This document shows positions 34,957 through 43,781 of a DNA stretch of 64,000 nucleotides, piece by piece (the stretch's first letter is position 1; the number at the start of each line of letters is the position of its first letter). Both the position numbers and the translations under genes were made by a program. Source of the DNA: Asanoa ishikariensis (GTDB taxonomy: Bacteria > Actinomycetota > Actinomycetes > Mycobacteriales > Micromonosporaceae). The stretch is from assembly GCF_900107455.1 (NCBI RefSeq), contig NZ_FNQB01000003.1, forward strand, positions 1-64,000, given 5' to 3'. A model generated the notes under the pieces. The model did not search any database. It saw only the letters and a program-made list of their open reading frames with translations, and was not told where the DNA came from.

Positions 34957-35382
34957 TTAGTCCGAGTTGATCCAGACGAGTAAACCGGGGCCGTCCGGAG
35001 TGATCACCGGTATCCATGCCTCGTCGGCCTCGCGGATCCGGCTCTCGTCCAGCCGCAGGGCGTGTGGCTCCTCGTTGTGTCCATCACACGCCCAGTAGGA
35101 GATGCCGCCGATGATCTGGTGGAGCCTGTTCCGCTCCTCGTTCGGCCATGGATAGTTCCACGTGCCGGCGCCACGGAAGTCCTTCTCGAACATCTGGCGA
35201 AGTGCGGTCAAAGCGTCGGCGCCTGCTATCGGAACGAGGAAGCCCTCCACCTGCCCTTGTCGACACGCCGTGCCGCCGTACTGCTGCTGGTAGAACACGC
35301 CAGTCTGGGCTTCCACGACCACGTGAAGCCACTCGCCGGCCATCCCATCAGGGTCCAGGAAGACGAACCGTCGAGAGCTCAT
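34957..35382 (-). CDS. DUF6210-family protein, 141 aa
   Basis: Small soluble protein: FVFLDPDGMAGEWLHVVVEA at the start, a YQQQYGGTACRQGQVEGFLVP strand pair in the middle, a TWNYPWPNEERNRL helix, and LDESRIREADEAWIPV near the end. These agree with DUF6210, a small group of immunity-like or unknown proteins. No partner toxin is seen nearby. It converges on the DUF1963-like gene. The 176 bp upstream (35383-35558) hold nothing I can identify. Confidence 0.7.
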   Translation of the reverse strand: MSSRRFVFLDPDGMAGEWLHVVVEAQTGVFYQQQYGGTACRQGQVEGFLVPIAGADALTALRQMFEKDFRGAGTWNYPWPNEERNRLHQIIGGISYWACDGHNEEPHALRLDESRIREADEAWIPVITPDGPGLLVWINSD

Positions 35383-35558
35383 GGTGCGAGTCTTCCTGGT
35401 AAGCGGTCATACGCCGAACGACATTCCAAACGGACGGACCGCGCCATGAAACAGGGCCGGAGCCTGCGCCAAGTGGATCATGGCTATTCGTTGATGGCGG
35501 CGAGGTGGATCGTGGCCTCGCGCCAGTTCAAGCCCTGGCACCGACTTCGGCGCACGCC

Positions 35559-35774
35559 CTAGTCGCCGACGTCCGCCAGAATGCGGCGGGCGTCGGCCTC
35601 GTCGTCCGGGGCCACCAGTACGCGTACGCCGTCCTGCTGAAGCTGTGGCTCCTGGCCGCCCGCGTCATCCGTCACATACGTCGCCCGCAGGCCGTGGCTG
35701 CGCAGCAGGCCCACGGCCAGCTCCGCCTCGACACGGCTCCTGACGATCGACACCGTTACCGGCACACCTTCCAC
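35559..35774 (-). CDS. DUF2007-type putative signal-transducing protein, 71 aa
   Basis: Small ferredoxin-like fold: VTVSIVRSRVEAELAVGLL in strand-helix one, LRATYVTDD in strand two, GVRVLVAPDDEADARRIL in the last strand and helix. This is the pattern of DUF2007 proteins, predicted P-II-like signal or binding proteins of unknown partner. It is divergent from the DUF4062-STAND gene (80 bp between starts). Confidence 0.75.
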   Translation of the reverse strand: MEGVPVTVSIVRSRVEAELAVGLLRSHGLRATYVTDDAGGQEPQLQQDGVRVLVAPDDEADARRILADVGD

Positions 35775-35854
35775 GACAGCAACAGTAGGCCGCGCCGGGC
35801 CGGGCGTCTGGGCGAATCGCGTTCCGGCACCCGGGCCGGTGGGAGTATCGGGGG

Positions 35855-38422
35855 ATGCGCAGCCGGATCCTCACGCCGGACCAGCGGCTGCGCGTGTTCG
35901 TCAGCTCGTCGCTGACCGAGCTCGCCGAGGAGCGGCAGGCCGTGGACTCCGCCGTGCGGCGGCTGCGGCTGGTGCCGGTGATGTTCGAGCAGGGCGCCCG
36001 GCCGTACCCGCCGCGTGAGCTCTACCGGGCATATCTGGGGCAGAGCGACATCTTCGTCGGCGTGTACGGCGAGAGCTACGGCTGGATCGCGCCCGGCGAC
36101 GACCTTTCCGGCCTCGCGGACGAGCTCGACCTCGCGCGCGCGCTCCCGAGACTGATCTACGTCAAGGAGCCGGCGCCCGACCGGGAACCGCGCCTGGCGA
36201 CGATGCTGGAACAGGTCCGTCGCGACGGCGGCATCGTCTACCGCCGGTTCGACACCGCGCACCGGTTGCGTACGCAGGTCGAGGAGGACCTGGCGGTGTT
36301 GCTCTCCGAACGCTTCACCGTGACCCCGCCGGCCACCTGGCCGGAACCGGCCGCGTGCGTTCTCCCGTCGCCGCCGACCCCGCTGATCGGCCGCTCGGAC
36401 GACCTCGCCGCGGTCGAGGCGTTGCTGACCGACGCGCACGTGCCGCTGGTCACCCTCATCGGCCCCGGCGGGATCGGGAAGACCCGGCTGGCCCTGGCGG
36501 CGGCCGACCGGGTGCTGGACCGGTTCCCGGACGGCGTCCGCTACGTCGACCTCTCCGCGACCGCCGACCCCGCTCTGGTGGGCGAGACCCTCGCCCGCAG
36601 CCTGGGCGTGCGCACCTCCGGCAGCGTGCCGCCGGTCACCGACATCGCGTCCTGGCTGCGCTCCAAGCGCCTGCTCCTCGTCGTCGACAACTTCGAACAG
36701 CTCACCGACGCGGCACCCCTGGTCGCCGACCTCCTGCGTGCGGCACCCGGGGTGACCGTCCTGGTGACCAGCCGGGCACCTCTGCGGGTGGCGGGCGAGT
36801 GGGTGTACGCCGTCCCACCGCTGCCGACGACCGGCGACGACCCGACGACCTCCTCGGCGGTGCGCCTCTTCGTCGACCGGACGCGTGCGGTCTCCGCCGA
36901 CTTCGCGCTCACCCCGGACAACGCCGCCGCGGTGGTCGAGGTCGTACGCCGGCTGGACGGCCTGCCCTTGGCCATCGAGCTCGCCGCCGCGAAGACCAGG
37001 CTGCTCTCGCCCGCGGCGATCGTCGACCGGCTCGGCGACCGGTTCGACCTGCTCACCGGCGGCGCACGCGACGCGCCCGAACGGCACCGGACGCTGCGGG
37101 ACACCATCGCGTGGAGCTACGACCTGCTCGGCAAGGGCGAGCGGACGCTCTTCGACCGGCTCGGCGTCTTCGCCGGCCCCTGTGACCTGTCGGCGCTCGA
37201 AGAGGTCGCCGGCCCACATCCTGACGTGTTCGCCGGCGTCGAGGCACTGGTCGAGTCGAGCCTGCTCGTGCAGCGGGCCACCCCGGACGACGAGCCCCGG
37301 TTCACGATGCTCGACTCCATCCGCGCCTTCGCGCGCGAGAAGCTGCGCGACAGCGGCGACTGGGCGGCGGTGTCCACCGCGCACGCGGGCCACTACCTGC
37401 GGTTCGCCGGCGACGTGCAACCTCGGCTGAACACCTCCGCGGCCCCGCTGTTGCTGCGCCGGCTGGAGTTCGAGCACGACAACGTGGTCGCGGCGATGGA
37501 CTGGTACCTCACCCACGACGACCCCGGCGCCGCCCTGGAGATCATGTGGGCGACCTGGGTCTTCTGGTGGCGGCGCGGGCACGTCGAGGAGGGCAACCGC
37601 TACATGTCCCAGGTGCTCGACCGCGTCGACCTGCTCGACGAGCCGCAGGTCGGGATGGCGTTGATGCTGGCCGGCGGCGTCGCGCTGGTGTCCGGGCAGT
37701 TCGAGCGCGCCGAGGGCGTACTCGAGCCGGCGTTGCCGCGGCTGCGGGCCGGCGGCGAGGGCCCGCTCGCGGCGCTCGCCGCGGTGACGGTCGCCCAGCT
37801 CGCCCTCGCCCGGGGCGACCAGGAACGTGCCGACCGCTATCTGCGCGAGTGCCGCGAGCTGGAGCCCGATGTCGGCGCGGGTTGGGAGGCGAGCCTGTTC
37901 CACAGCCGGCTCGCACTGATCGCCCTTCGCCGGGGCCGGCTCGACGAGGTCGAGGACGACCTGCGCGCGGCCCTCGGGGAGGCGGTCATGGACCAGCTGT
38001 CCATGGTCGTCGCCGAGTACCTCTACGCGATCTACGCGGTCGCCCGCGGCCGGATCGAGGAGGCACGGCAGCACCTCGTCGCCGGACTGTCGGTCGCCGC
38101 GGCAGCCGGCGATGAGGGAGGGCTCGGCACGTTCCTCACCGCGGTCGCGGACCTGGACACCCGCACGGGCGACCTCGAGCGGGCGGTCCGCCTGGGCGCC
38201 GCCGCGCAGGCACTGCGTACGCCGTCGAACGAGATGTGGATGCGCGGGTTCGTGTCGCCGTGGCCGGTCACCGGCCTCGACGCCGCCGCCGTCCGCGCGC
38301 GGCTGGGTGCGGCCGCCTACGACAGCGCCTGGCAGGCCGGCGAACGCCTCGGCACTCCGGGAGCGGTGGCCGAGGCGTCCGCGGCGGGTTACGGCCGGAC
38401 CACGACGCGGTCGCAGCCGTAG
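35855..38422 (+). CDS. DUF4062-STAND ATPase with TPR-like C-terminus, 855 aa
   Basis: Full-length paralogue of the gene at 8988. DUF4062 domain (about residues 8-110: RLRVFVSSSLTEL, PVMFEQGARPYPP, QSDIFVGVYGESYGW), NB-ARC-like ATPase with P-loop GPGGIGKTRL (about 203-212), Walker B RLLLVVDNFE, TSRAPL sensor and GLPLAIELAAA, a winged helix, then about 12 helical TPR-like pairs to residue 820. The protein is probably a cytosolic sensor that assembles on ligand binding. The last 34 bp overlap the end of the convergent secreted-protein gene at 38389. Its C-terminus is normal, which supports the view that the copy at 8988 is frameshifted. Confidence 0.88.
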   Translation: MRSRILTPDQRLRVFVSSSLTELAEERQAVDSAVRRLRLVPVMFEQGARPYPPRELYRAYLGQSDIFVGVYGESYGWIAPGDDLSGLADELDLARALPRLIYVKEPAPDREPRLATMLEQVRRDGGIVYRRFDTAHRLRTQVEEDLAVLLSERFTVTPPATWPEPAACVLPSPPTPLIGRSDDLAAVEALLTDAHVPLVTLIGPGGIGKTRLALAAADRVLDRFPDGVRYVDLSATADPALVGETLARSLGVRTSGSVPPVTDIASWLRSKRLLLVVDNFEQLTDAAPLVADLLRAAPGVTVLVTSRAPLRVAGEWVYAVPPLPTTGDDPTTSSAVRLFVDRTRAVSADFALTPDNAAAVVEVVRRLDGLPLAIELAAAKTRLLSPAAIVDRLGDRFDLLTGGARDAPERHRTLRDTIAWSYDLLGKGERTLFDRLGVFAGPCDLSALEEVAGPHPDVFAGVEALVESSLLVQRATPDDEPRFTMLDSIRAFAREKLRDSGDWAAVSTAHAGHYLRFAGDVQPRLNTSAAPLLLRRLEFEHDNVVAAMDWYLTHDDPGAALEIMWATWVFWWRRGHVEEGNRYMSQVLDRVDLLDEPQVGMALMLAGGVALVSGQFERAEGVLEPALPRLRAGGEGPLAALAAVTVAQLALARGDQERADRYLRECRELEPDVGAGWEASLFHSRLALIALRRGRLDEVEDDLRAALGEAVMDQLSMVVAEYLYAIYAVARGRIEEARQHLVAGLSVAAAAGDEGGLGTFLTAVADLDTRTGDLERAVRLGAAAQALRTPSNEMWMRGFVSPWPVTGLDAAAVRARLGAAAYDSAWQAGERLGTPGAVAEASAAGYGRTTTRSQP

Positions 38423-39678
38423 AACGCCACCATGGCACCGGCGACCCGCACGCGTCCGTAGACGCAACCGGACGTGTCGCCCACCTGGAAGGCGTCGGAT
38501 ATCGGGTCGAAGTGCAGCATCGCGTCGGTGTCGCCGTCGCGGGTACGGTCGTCCGGCTCCTGCACGTTCTCGGTGTGGATGCGGCCGTGCTTCTCGCGCG
38601 CGCCGAGCCCGGCCAGGATCCGGGACGGTGAGCCGAGTCGCAGCGTCGACCAGTCGATGGTCGTCGCGTCGATCGCGACCGGGTTGCCGTACTCGCCGGC
38701 CCCCGTGCTCAGTACGCCGACCGGCAGGACGCCGGGGTTGATGTTGACGATGTTCTCGGCGCTGCCGGGCTTGATGTTGACGGTCGCCGGCACCGCGCAG
38801 GTCACGGGCAGCGTCGCGGACCGCACGTCGTTGCCGGGAACCGCGTCGACGACGGTCGGCAGCTTCGGCGCCACCCGGGTGGTCGCCGTCAACGTGGCCG
38901 TGCCGGGCTGCGTGCAGGTGACCGTGTACGTGCGGGTCAGCCGCTGCGGTGTGCCGACCGCGACCGGCACGTCCGTCGTGACCGGCGCCGCGTCGCCGAT
39001 GGTGAGACCGCCGCCCGCCGACACCTCGCGGCGCACGCGGGCGTCGCTCGGTCCGTCCGAGCCGCCGTTGGCCACGGTGCTGGCCACCGTCACCGTGATC
39101 GGTTGCCCGAGGACGCCGAACAGCGGCGCCGACGGCTCGACCGCGGTCACCGACAGGTCGCTCTCGCGGCAGTCGGGGTCGGCCGGGTTGTCCTTGCAGA
39201 ACGTGCGGATCGGTGCGGCCAGGTCGACGGTCACCACCTGCTGGTTCAGGCGTACGTCGGTGACGGTCATCGCGGCCAGGGACGGGCTGAACGGCACGAT
39301 GAAGTTGCCCGTGCCGTTGGGTCGGATGCCCTTGCTGCCGTTCGGCCCTCCGTCCAGGCGCCACAGTGGACTCCAGGCGTTGATGCGGTCGAGCTCCGCA
39401 CCATCCACATCGGTCAGTCGGAGGCGCAGGATCGGTGGTTCTCCGGAGTGCCCGCGGGCCCGCTGGGTGCTGACCGTGGTCGACAGGACGTGGGCCTGGG
39501 TGCGGCTGTCGAACCGGACGCGGGCGACGAGCGCCTTGGCCGGGTCGGTGTCGTAGTCGAAGACCGGCACGGGGATCGTCGCCGGGTCAGGTGGGGGAGC
39601 CTGTTCGGCGAACGCACCGCCGGCGGCGCCGACCAGCAGGATTCCGGCGGCCGCCGCGAGCAGGATTTTGCGTATCAT
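38389..39678 (-). CDS. Secreted beta-sandwich/calcium-binding-type protein, 429 aa
   Basis: The ATG at 39678 follows an AGGAGAG site. Signal peptide residues 1-24, cut after AFA. The middle contains Ig/CARDB-like domains (about 150-290). The C-terminal 110 residues have the phrase series NIKPGSAENIVNINPGVLPV, DRTRDGDTDAMLHFDP and GDTSGCVYGR, a module found at the ends of many secreted bacterial proteins, where the DxDxD-like loop suggests calcium binding. It lies 14 bp downstream of the M64-like protease gene, so the two are one operon. It is probably a surface partner or adhesin for the protease. Confidence 0.75.
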   Translation of the reverse strand: MIRKILLAAAAGILLVGAAGGAFAEQAPPPDPATIPVPVFDYDTDPAKALVARVRFDSRTQAHVLSTTVSTQRARGHSGEPPILRLRLTDVDGAELDRINAWSPLWRLDGGPNGSKGIRPNGTGNFIVPFSPSLAAMTVTDVRLNQQVVTVDLAAPIRTFCKDNPADPDCRESDLSVTAVEPSAPLFGVLGQPITVTVASTVANGGSDGPSDARVRREVSAGGGLTIGDAAPVTTDVPVAVGTPQRLTRTYTVTCTQPGTATLTATTRVAPKLPTVVDAVPGNDVRSATLPVTCAVPATVNIKPGSAENIVNINPGVLPVGVLSTGAGEYGNPVAIDATTIDWSTLRLGSPSRILAGLGAREKHGRIHTENVQEPDDRTRDGDTDAMLHFDPISDAFQVGDTSGCVYGRVRVAGAMVAFYGCDRVVVRP

Positions 39679-39692
39679 CGCTGTCTCTCCTC

Positions 39693-41291
39693 TCAGCACT
39701 TCGCGATGCGGCAGTCGCCGAAGATCAGGTTGAACCGCCGGATGTCGGCCGCGTTCGGTGGACCGTTGTCGTTCATGACGTCGTCGTTCATGAGCCCGGT
39801 CGTCAGGTCGCCTGGCTCGGAGGTGTAGTAGACGTCGCCGTCCTCCTCCAGCGCGCGGCAGGCGTCGCGCACCCGGCCCAGGTTGGGTGCGTCGGCGTCG
39901 CAGCCCTCGTCGCCGGCCAGGTCCTCGTAGACGTTCGGCGCGACCTCGTTGTAGAAGTAGGCCGCGTCGCAGCAGTACTCGTCGGCGAGGCCGAACGGCA
40001 CGTGACCCATCTCGTGCCGGACACCGCCCATCGCGTCCGGGCGCACCAGGTTGACGGAGGCGATGTGGTCGTCGGGCATCCCGAAGTCGCGCAGCGGGCC
40101 CTTGCGGTGCAGGATCACGCCGACGTCGGCGAAGGCGAAGATCTCGTCCCACAGCACCGGCAGGTCGTGGTCGTCGTCGCTGGAGAAGTCAACCGCCTTG
40201 CCGGAGTTGTCCTGCAACAGCCAGAAGTTGAACAGATCCTGGTTGGTCAGGAACGGGTCGAATCCGAAGACCCCCGTGTCGATCACCGTGGAGACGTCGG
40301 TCTGGAACATCGGGTTGAGGCCGATCGGACCTGGACCGGTGTACGTCTCGCGGTCGGCGATCAGTACGACGTCGATCCGGCTTCCCGGGCCGCCCGTGTA
40401 GAGGATCGGCACCGCGGGCTTAGGGAACGTGAAGTTCGGCGTCGGGTCACCGACCGTCGTGCGCCGCCAACCGGAGAAGATGGTCGTGGCGCCCGCGGTG
40501 AGCCGGCACCCGTAGGTGAAGTTCGGCGCGGCCGCCGTGAGAGTGCGGGTGAACGTGCCCACCCCCGATGTCGTCTGCCGATCTGTCGGGCTCAGCCAGA
40601 TCTCCAGCGAGCTCGGCACCACGGTCGGCATGAGCGCCCCGTCGAGCGCCGTCGCGGTGATCGTCACGGTCTGGCCGGGCTGCGGCCACGCGGGTGAATG
40701 GGTGCAGGCGATCCGCAGCCCCGGTGCGCTGGCCGGCGGGTCGACGGCGATCGTGACGGTGAGCTCCGCCCGGTCGTCGCCGTTGCCGGAGCGCACGATC
40801 GGCGTGCCGCAGGCGACCGGAGCCTCGCCCTCGACTGACGCCTGGCAGGGCGCCACCGTCACGTCGGCGAGCAGGGCATTGGCGCCGGTCGGTGAGACGT
40901 CGTACTGGTTGTCGTCCAGACAGAACCCGCCGTCCTCGTCCCAGGCCTCGACGACGACGGGCAGGAACGCCGCGCCGTCGCGCTGGGGGAGCGTCGCCAC
41001 GTCGAGGTTCGGCACGGAGAACTCCCAGTCCGGCTCGATGTCGCTGATTCCCTCGCGGTCGTCCTGGTCGTCGGTGTCCTCGTTGTTGAACGCCACCCCG
41101 TTGATCCAGACCTTGACGTACCAGTCGACACGGCCGCAGAGGCCCTCGTCGTCACTGGATATCGCCCTGATCCGGTTGACCGTGACCTTCGCGTTGACCA
41201 GCGGCACGGCGCTGGCGGGCGGGCTCACCACCACGAACAGTCCGGTTACGACGGCCAGCGCCGTCAGCAGGGTCATAATGCGTCGTCGCAC
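39693..41291 (-). CDS. Secreted M64-like zinc metalloprotease, 532 aa
   Basis: GTG start with a GGAGG site. Signal peptide residues 1-28 (cut after ASA). The N-terminal half has two beta domains with Cys pairs (DEGLCGRV, GGFCLDDN, VAPCQAS, VACGTP). The C-terminal half is a protease-like domain, with VVLIADRETYTG and a zinc site HEMGHVPFGLADEY (His426, Glu427, His430, then Asp437) matching the M64 / IgA-peptidase HExGHxxxGLADEY pattern, and several Cys afterwards. It is expected to cleave extracellular proteins. It is co-transcribed with the secreted protein downstream and divergent from panD. Confidence 0.82.
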   Translation of the reverse strand: MRRRIMTLLTALAVVTGLFVVVSPPASAVPLVNAKVTVNRIRAISSDDEGLCGRVDWYVKVWINGVAFNNEDTDDQDDREGISDIEPDWEFSVPNLDVATLPQRDGAAFLPVVVEAWDEDGGFCLDDNQYDVSPTGANALLADVTVAPCQASVEGEAPVACGTPIVRSGNGDDRAELTVTIAVDPPASAPGLRIACTHSPAWPQPGQTVTITATALDGALMPTVVPSSLEIWLSPTDRQTTSGVGTFTRTLTAAAPNFTYGCRLTAGATTIFSGWRRTTVGDPTPNFTFPKPAVPILYTGGPGSRIDVVLIADRETYTGPGPIGLNPMFQTDVSTVIDTGVFGFDPFLTNQDLFNFWLLQDNSGKAVDFSSDDDHDLPVLWDEIFAFADVGVILHRKGPLRDFGMPDDHIASVNLVRPDAMGGVRHEMGHVPFGLADEYCCDAAYFYNEVAPNVYEDLAGDEGCDADAPNLGRVRDACRALEEDGDVYYTSEPGDLTTGLMNDDVMNDNGPPNAADIRRFNLIFGDCRIAKC

Positions 41292-41492
41292 GTTTTCCCC
41301 CTCCTCGTCGGGATCCCCGATGGGCCCCGCCCTGCGGAGGAGGTGGTGCGATCGATTGATACGGATCGTCGCCCGATCGTGGCGCGTGTCCTAGGTCACT
41401 GCCTCGCGGGCCGTGGACGGCGGGCGGAAATCATGCCGGAGCATTCAGCGTTCGTACGGGTGAAGTGATCAAGTGGGGAGAGGTCCGCAGCG

Positions 41493-41906
41493 GTGTTCAG
41501 GTCGATGATGAAGTCCAAGATCCACCGTGCGACGGTGACCCAGGCCGACCTGCACTATGTGGGCTCGGTCACGATCAGCGCGGACCTGATGGAAGCCGCC
41601 GATCTCCTGCCGGGTGAGCGGGTCGACGTGCTCGACATCGACAACGGATCACGGCTGACCACCTACGTGATCGAGGGTCCCCGCGACTCGGGGGTCATCG
41701 GCATCAACGGAGCGGCCGCCCGCCTGATCAGCCCCGGCGACAAGGTCATCATCGTCGCGTACGCGTGGCTGCCGGACGCCGAGGCGCGACAGTTCGCACC
41801 CCGGGTGGTCTTCGTGGACGACACCAACGCGATCGTCACCACCGGCGCGGACCCGGCGGACGTCCCTGACGGCTACGGCCTCGTCCCCGGCAACGAGCTG
41901 GCCTAA
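41493..41906 (+). CDS. panD: Aspartate 1-decarboxylase
   Basis: Converts L-aspartate to beta-alanine for pantothenate and CoA synthesis. The pro-enzyme self-cleaves between Gly24 and Ser25 ([10 protein letters not shown]), leaving a pyruvoyl group; this site and the preceding [15 protein letters not shown] are intact. Tyr and Arg residues of the active site (LTTYVIEG) are in place. The GTG at 41493 gives the canonical Gly24-Ser25 numbering. The gene is alone here, with no panB or panC nearby, so it may be a separate locus or second copy. It overlaps the convergent small gene by 4 bp. Confidence 0.95.
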   Translation: MFRSMMKSKIHRATVTQADLHYVGSVTISADLMEAADLLPGERVDVLDIDNGSRLTTYVIEGPRDSGVIGINGAAARLISPGDKVIIVAYAWLPDAEARQFAPRVVFVDDTNAIVTTGADPADVPDGYGLVPGNELA

Positions 41907-42253
41907 CCGGTCACCCGCCAACCGCGGCGCCGCAGCTCGGCCAACAGCCTGCCGGGGCGCGCGGCCCAGAAGACCACGTCGTCGTGGTGACCGCGTACGA
42001 CGAACTTGACGCCGTTGGTCAGCCAGGACACGCGACCGAACCGCGAGATCGAGATCAGGGTTTCGGGCGTGACGTAGAGCTCTCCGAGCAGGGACGAGAT
42101 CGTGATGTAGCTGTCCGCGAAACGGATGCGGGCGAACGGCCACGTCGCGAACCGGTTGGTCGCGGGACGCCGAGGATCGGTGCCCCAGTGCTCGATGTGC
42201 GAGACGCTTCCCCGGACGCTGTACTCGTCGTCGGAGTCGCGCTGCGCCGTCAT
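41903..42253 (-). CDS. Small hypothetical protein, 116 aa
   Basis: ATG at 42253. A beta-rich soluble protein with repeated aromatic strands ([33 protein letters not shown]) and a C-terminal [11 protein letters not shown] helix. The pattern resembles a PH-like or GRAM-like single domain, but I cannot assign the family. It overlaps panD tail to tail and is followed on its upstream side by the D,D-carboxypeptidase gene in the same direction, 26 bp away. Confidence 0.6.
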   Translation of the reverse strand: MTAQRDSDDEYSVRGSVSHIEHWGTDPRRPATNRFATWPFARIRFADSYITISSLLGELYVTPETLISISRFGRVSWLTNGVKFVVRGHHDDVVFWAARPGRLLAELRRRGWRVTG

Positions 42254-42279
42254 CCTCGGAACGTACCCGAGCAGCGCGG

Positions 42280-43593
42280 TCAGCGGTGGTGGCGAATGCG
42301 TTGCCAGACGCTCGGCGGCACCAGGTCGCTGCTGGTCTTCAGTGCCGTCTTGGTCGGCTTGCCGGTGCCGGCCTGGATGGTGAGCTGGCCGTGTGCGGTC
42401 CCGGCGGCCATGCGCGTCGGCACGGCCGGTAGCTGCGCCTCGACCTTGACCTTCAGGCCGGGCCAACCGACCACTTCGAGCTTCTCCGCGGTACGCAGGG
42501 TGGTCCCGGTGCCGAGCGGTCCCCGGACGGTGGCGACGTCGCGGCCGGCCTCGACCAGCGTGTGCGGGGCGAGCGCCTTCGTGGTGGACCGCAACACGGT
42601 GCGGGTCACGGCGAACACCCGGTCGAGCTGTTCGGGGGTCTGGGCGCCGGGCTGGCCGAACACCGCGCCGACGACGGTGAGCTTGCGGCCGGCGACCGTG
42701 ACCACCGCCGCGAAGACCAGGCAGCCGAGCGCCTCGTCCGTCGAGCCGGTCTTGATGCCGACGACGCCGTTGTGGCCGACGAGCTCGTTGTAGTTCTTGA
42801 CCTCGCCGGCGACCGGGATGACCGCGGTCTTCTGTTTGACGATCTCCGCGAACGCCGGCAACGCCATCGCCTTGGTGGCCAGGATGACCTGGTCCTTGGC
42901 GGTGCTGACGGTGTCCGGGTCGAGTCCGGACGGGTCGGTGTAGTGGGTGTCGGTCATGCCGAGCTCTTCGGCGGCCGCGTTCATCTTGTCGACGAACGCG
43001 TCGACGCTGCCGGAGTCCCAGGCGGCCAGGATGCGGGCCATGTTGTTCGCCGACGGCAGCAGGACGGCCTGCAGCGCCTGCCGCACGGTGATCTCCTCGC
43101 CGGCCTCCACCTTGACGAGCGACTCGCCACGGGCCCGCTCGCCCGGGTACGCGGCGGCCTGCTCGGCGCTGACGGTCAGCGTCGGCCCCTGTTCGCCGGC
43201 CTTGAGGGGATGCTCGGTGAGGATGACGTAGGCGGTCATCACCTTCGTCACGCTCGCGATGGGGACCGGTTTGTTCCCGCCGAACGAGCCCAGCGTCCCG
43301 AGCCCGCTGACCGCGATCACCCCCTGGCCCGACTTCGGCCAGGGCAGCTTCGGCGTCTTGCCGGGGATCGTCAGCGACACGGGCATGGCCAGCTCGACCG
43401 TCGGACCCGGCAACGGATGTCGCAGCGGGGCGACCGTGAAGAGTCCGCCGCCGAGCACGACCGCGAGCGTCAGCAGGGAGCTGAACAGCAACCCTTTGCG
43501 GCGCCGGCGCGGTTGCGGCGGGTTCGGCGGGGCGGGTGTGGCTGATGGGATCCGACTGAACACAACGGTCGGTGCCTCGGTCGAACCATCCAT
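42280..43593 (-). CDS. D-alanyl-D-alanine carboxypeptidase (DacA-type PBP), 437 aa
   Basis: Penicillin-binding protein of the S11 family that trims the terminal D-Ala of peptidoglycan stem peptides. All three active-site motifs are intact: Ser114-Val-Thr-Lys117, Ser181-Ala-Asn183 and Lys281-Thr-Gly. The N-terminus has a Pro/Arg-rich cytoplasmic stretch then one hydrophobic helix (residues about 34-54), so the enzyme is an anchored, outward-facing type II membrane protein. A C-terminal domain of about 110 residues follows the catalytic part. It is located downstream of the tannase gene across a strong hairpin and has its own promoter. Confidence 0.93.
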   Translation of the reverse strand: MDGSTEAPTVVFSRIPSATPAPPNPPQPRRRRKGLLFSSLLTLAVVLGGGLFTVAPLRHPLPGPTVELAMPVSLTIPGKTPKLPWPKSGQGVIAVSGLGTLGSFGGNKPVPIASVTKVMTAYVILTEHPLKAGEQGPTLTVSAEQAAAYPGERARGESLVKVEAGEEITVRQALQAVLLPSANNMARILAAWDSGSVDAFVDKMNAAAEELGMTDTHYTDPSGLDPDTVSTAKDQVILATKAMALPAFAEIVKQKTAVIPVAGEVKNYNELVGHNGVVGIKTGSTDEALGCLVFAAVVTVAGRKLTVVGAVFGQPGAQTPEQLDRVFAVTRTVLRSTTKALAPHTLVEAGRDVATVRGPLGTGTTLRTAEKLEVVGWPGLKVKVEAQLPAVPTRMAAGTAHGQLTIQAGTGKPTKTALKTSSDLVPPSVWQRIRHHR

Positions 43594-43727
43594 CGCATTG
43601 CCCTTTCCCTGACGAACGGCGGCACGGTAGCAGGATCAGGCAATGCCGCGAGATCCCGAACCGTTGCACGATGCTGCCAGGGCCCTGTCCGGAAGCCATC
43701 CCGGGAATGTCACGAACCAGTAATAGC

Positions 43728-43769
43728 CGGCGGCGGTGCCCCGGGCGCGTTCCCGGGTCACCGCCGCCG
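43728..43769 (-). terminator. Strong hairpin after the tannase gene
   Basis: CGGCGGCGGTG at 43728-43738 pairs with CACCGCCGCCG at 43759-43769; after one mismatch, CCCGGG at 43740-43745 pairs with 43752-43757, leaving a 6-nt loop. It starts 13 bp beyond the stop of the minus-strand tannase gene, as a terminator should. Confidence 0.8.
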
Positions 43770-43781
43770 CATTGTCAGTGG

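Noticed and set aside
35756-39364. Very long minus-strand open frame (1202 codons)
   Set aside because: It lies antisense to the DUF4062-STAND gene and the secreted protein gene, is rich in Arg, Gly, Val and Asp, and has no domain. It is the usual GC-rich shadow.
41493-41906. panD as part of a pantothenate operon
   Set aside because: No panB, panC or coa gene is adjacent; neighbours are a divergent secreted protease and a convergent small gene.
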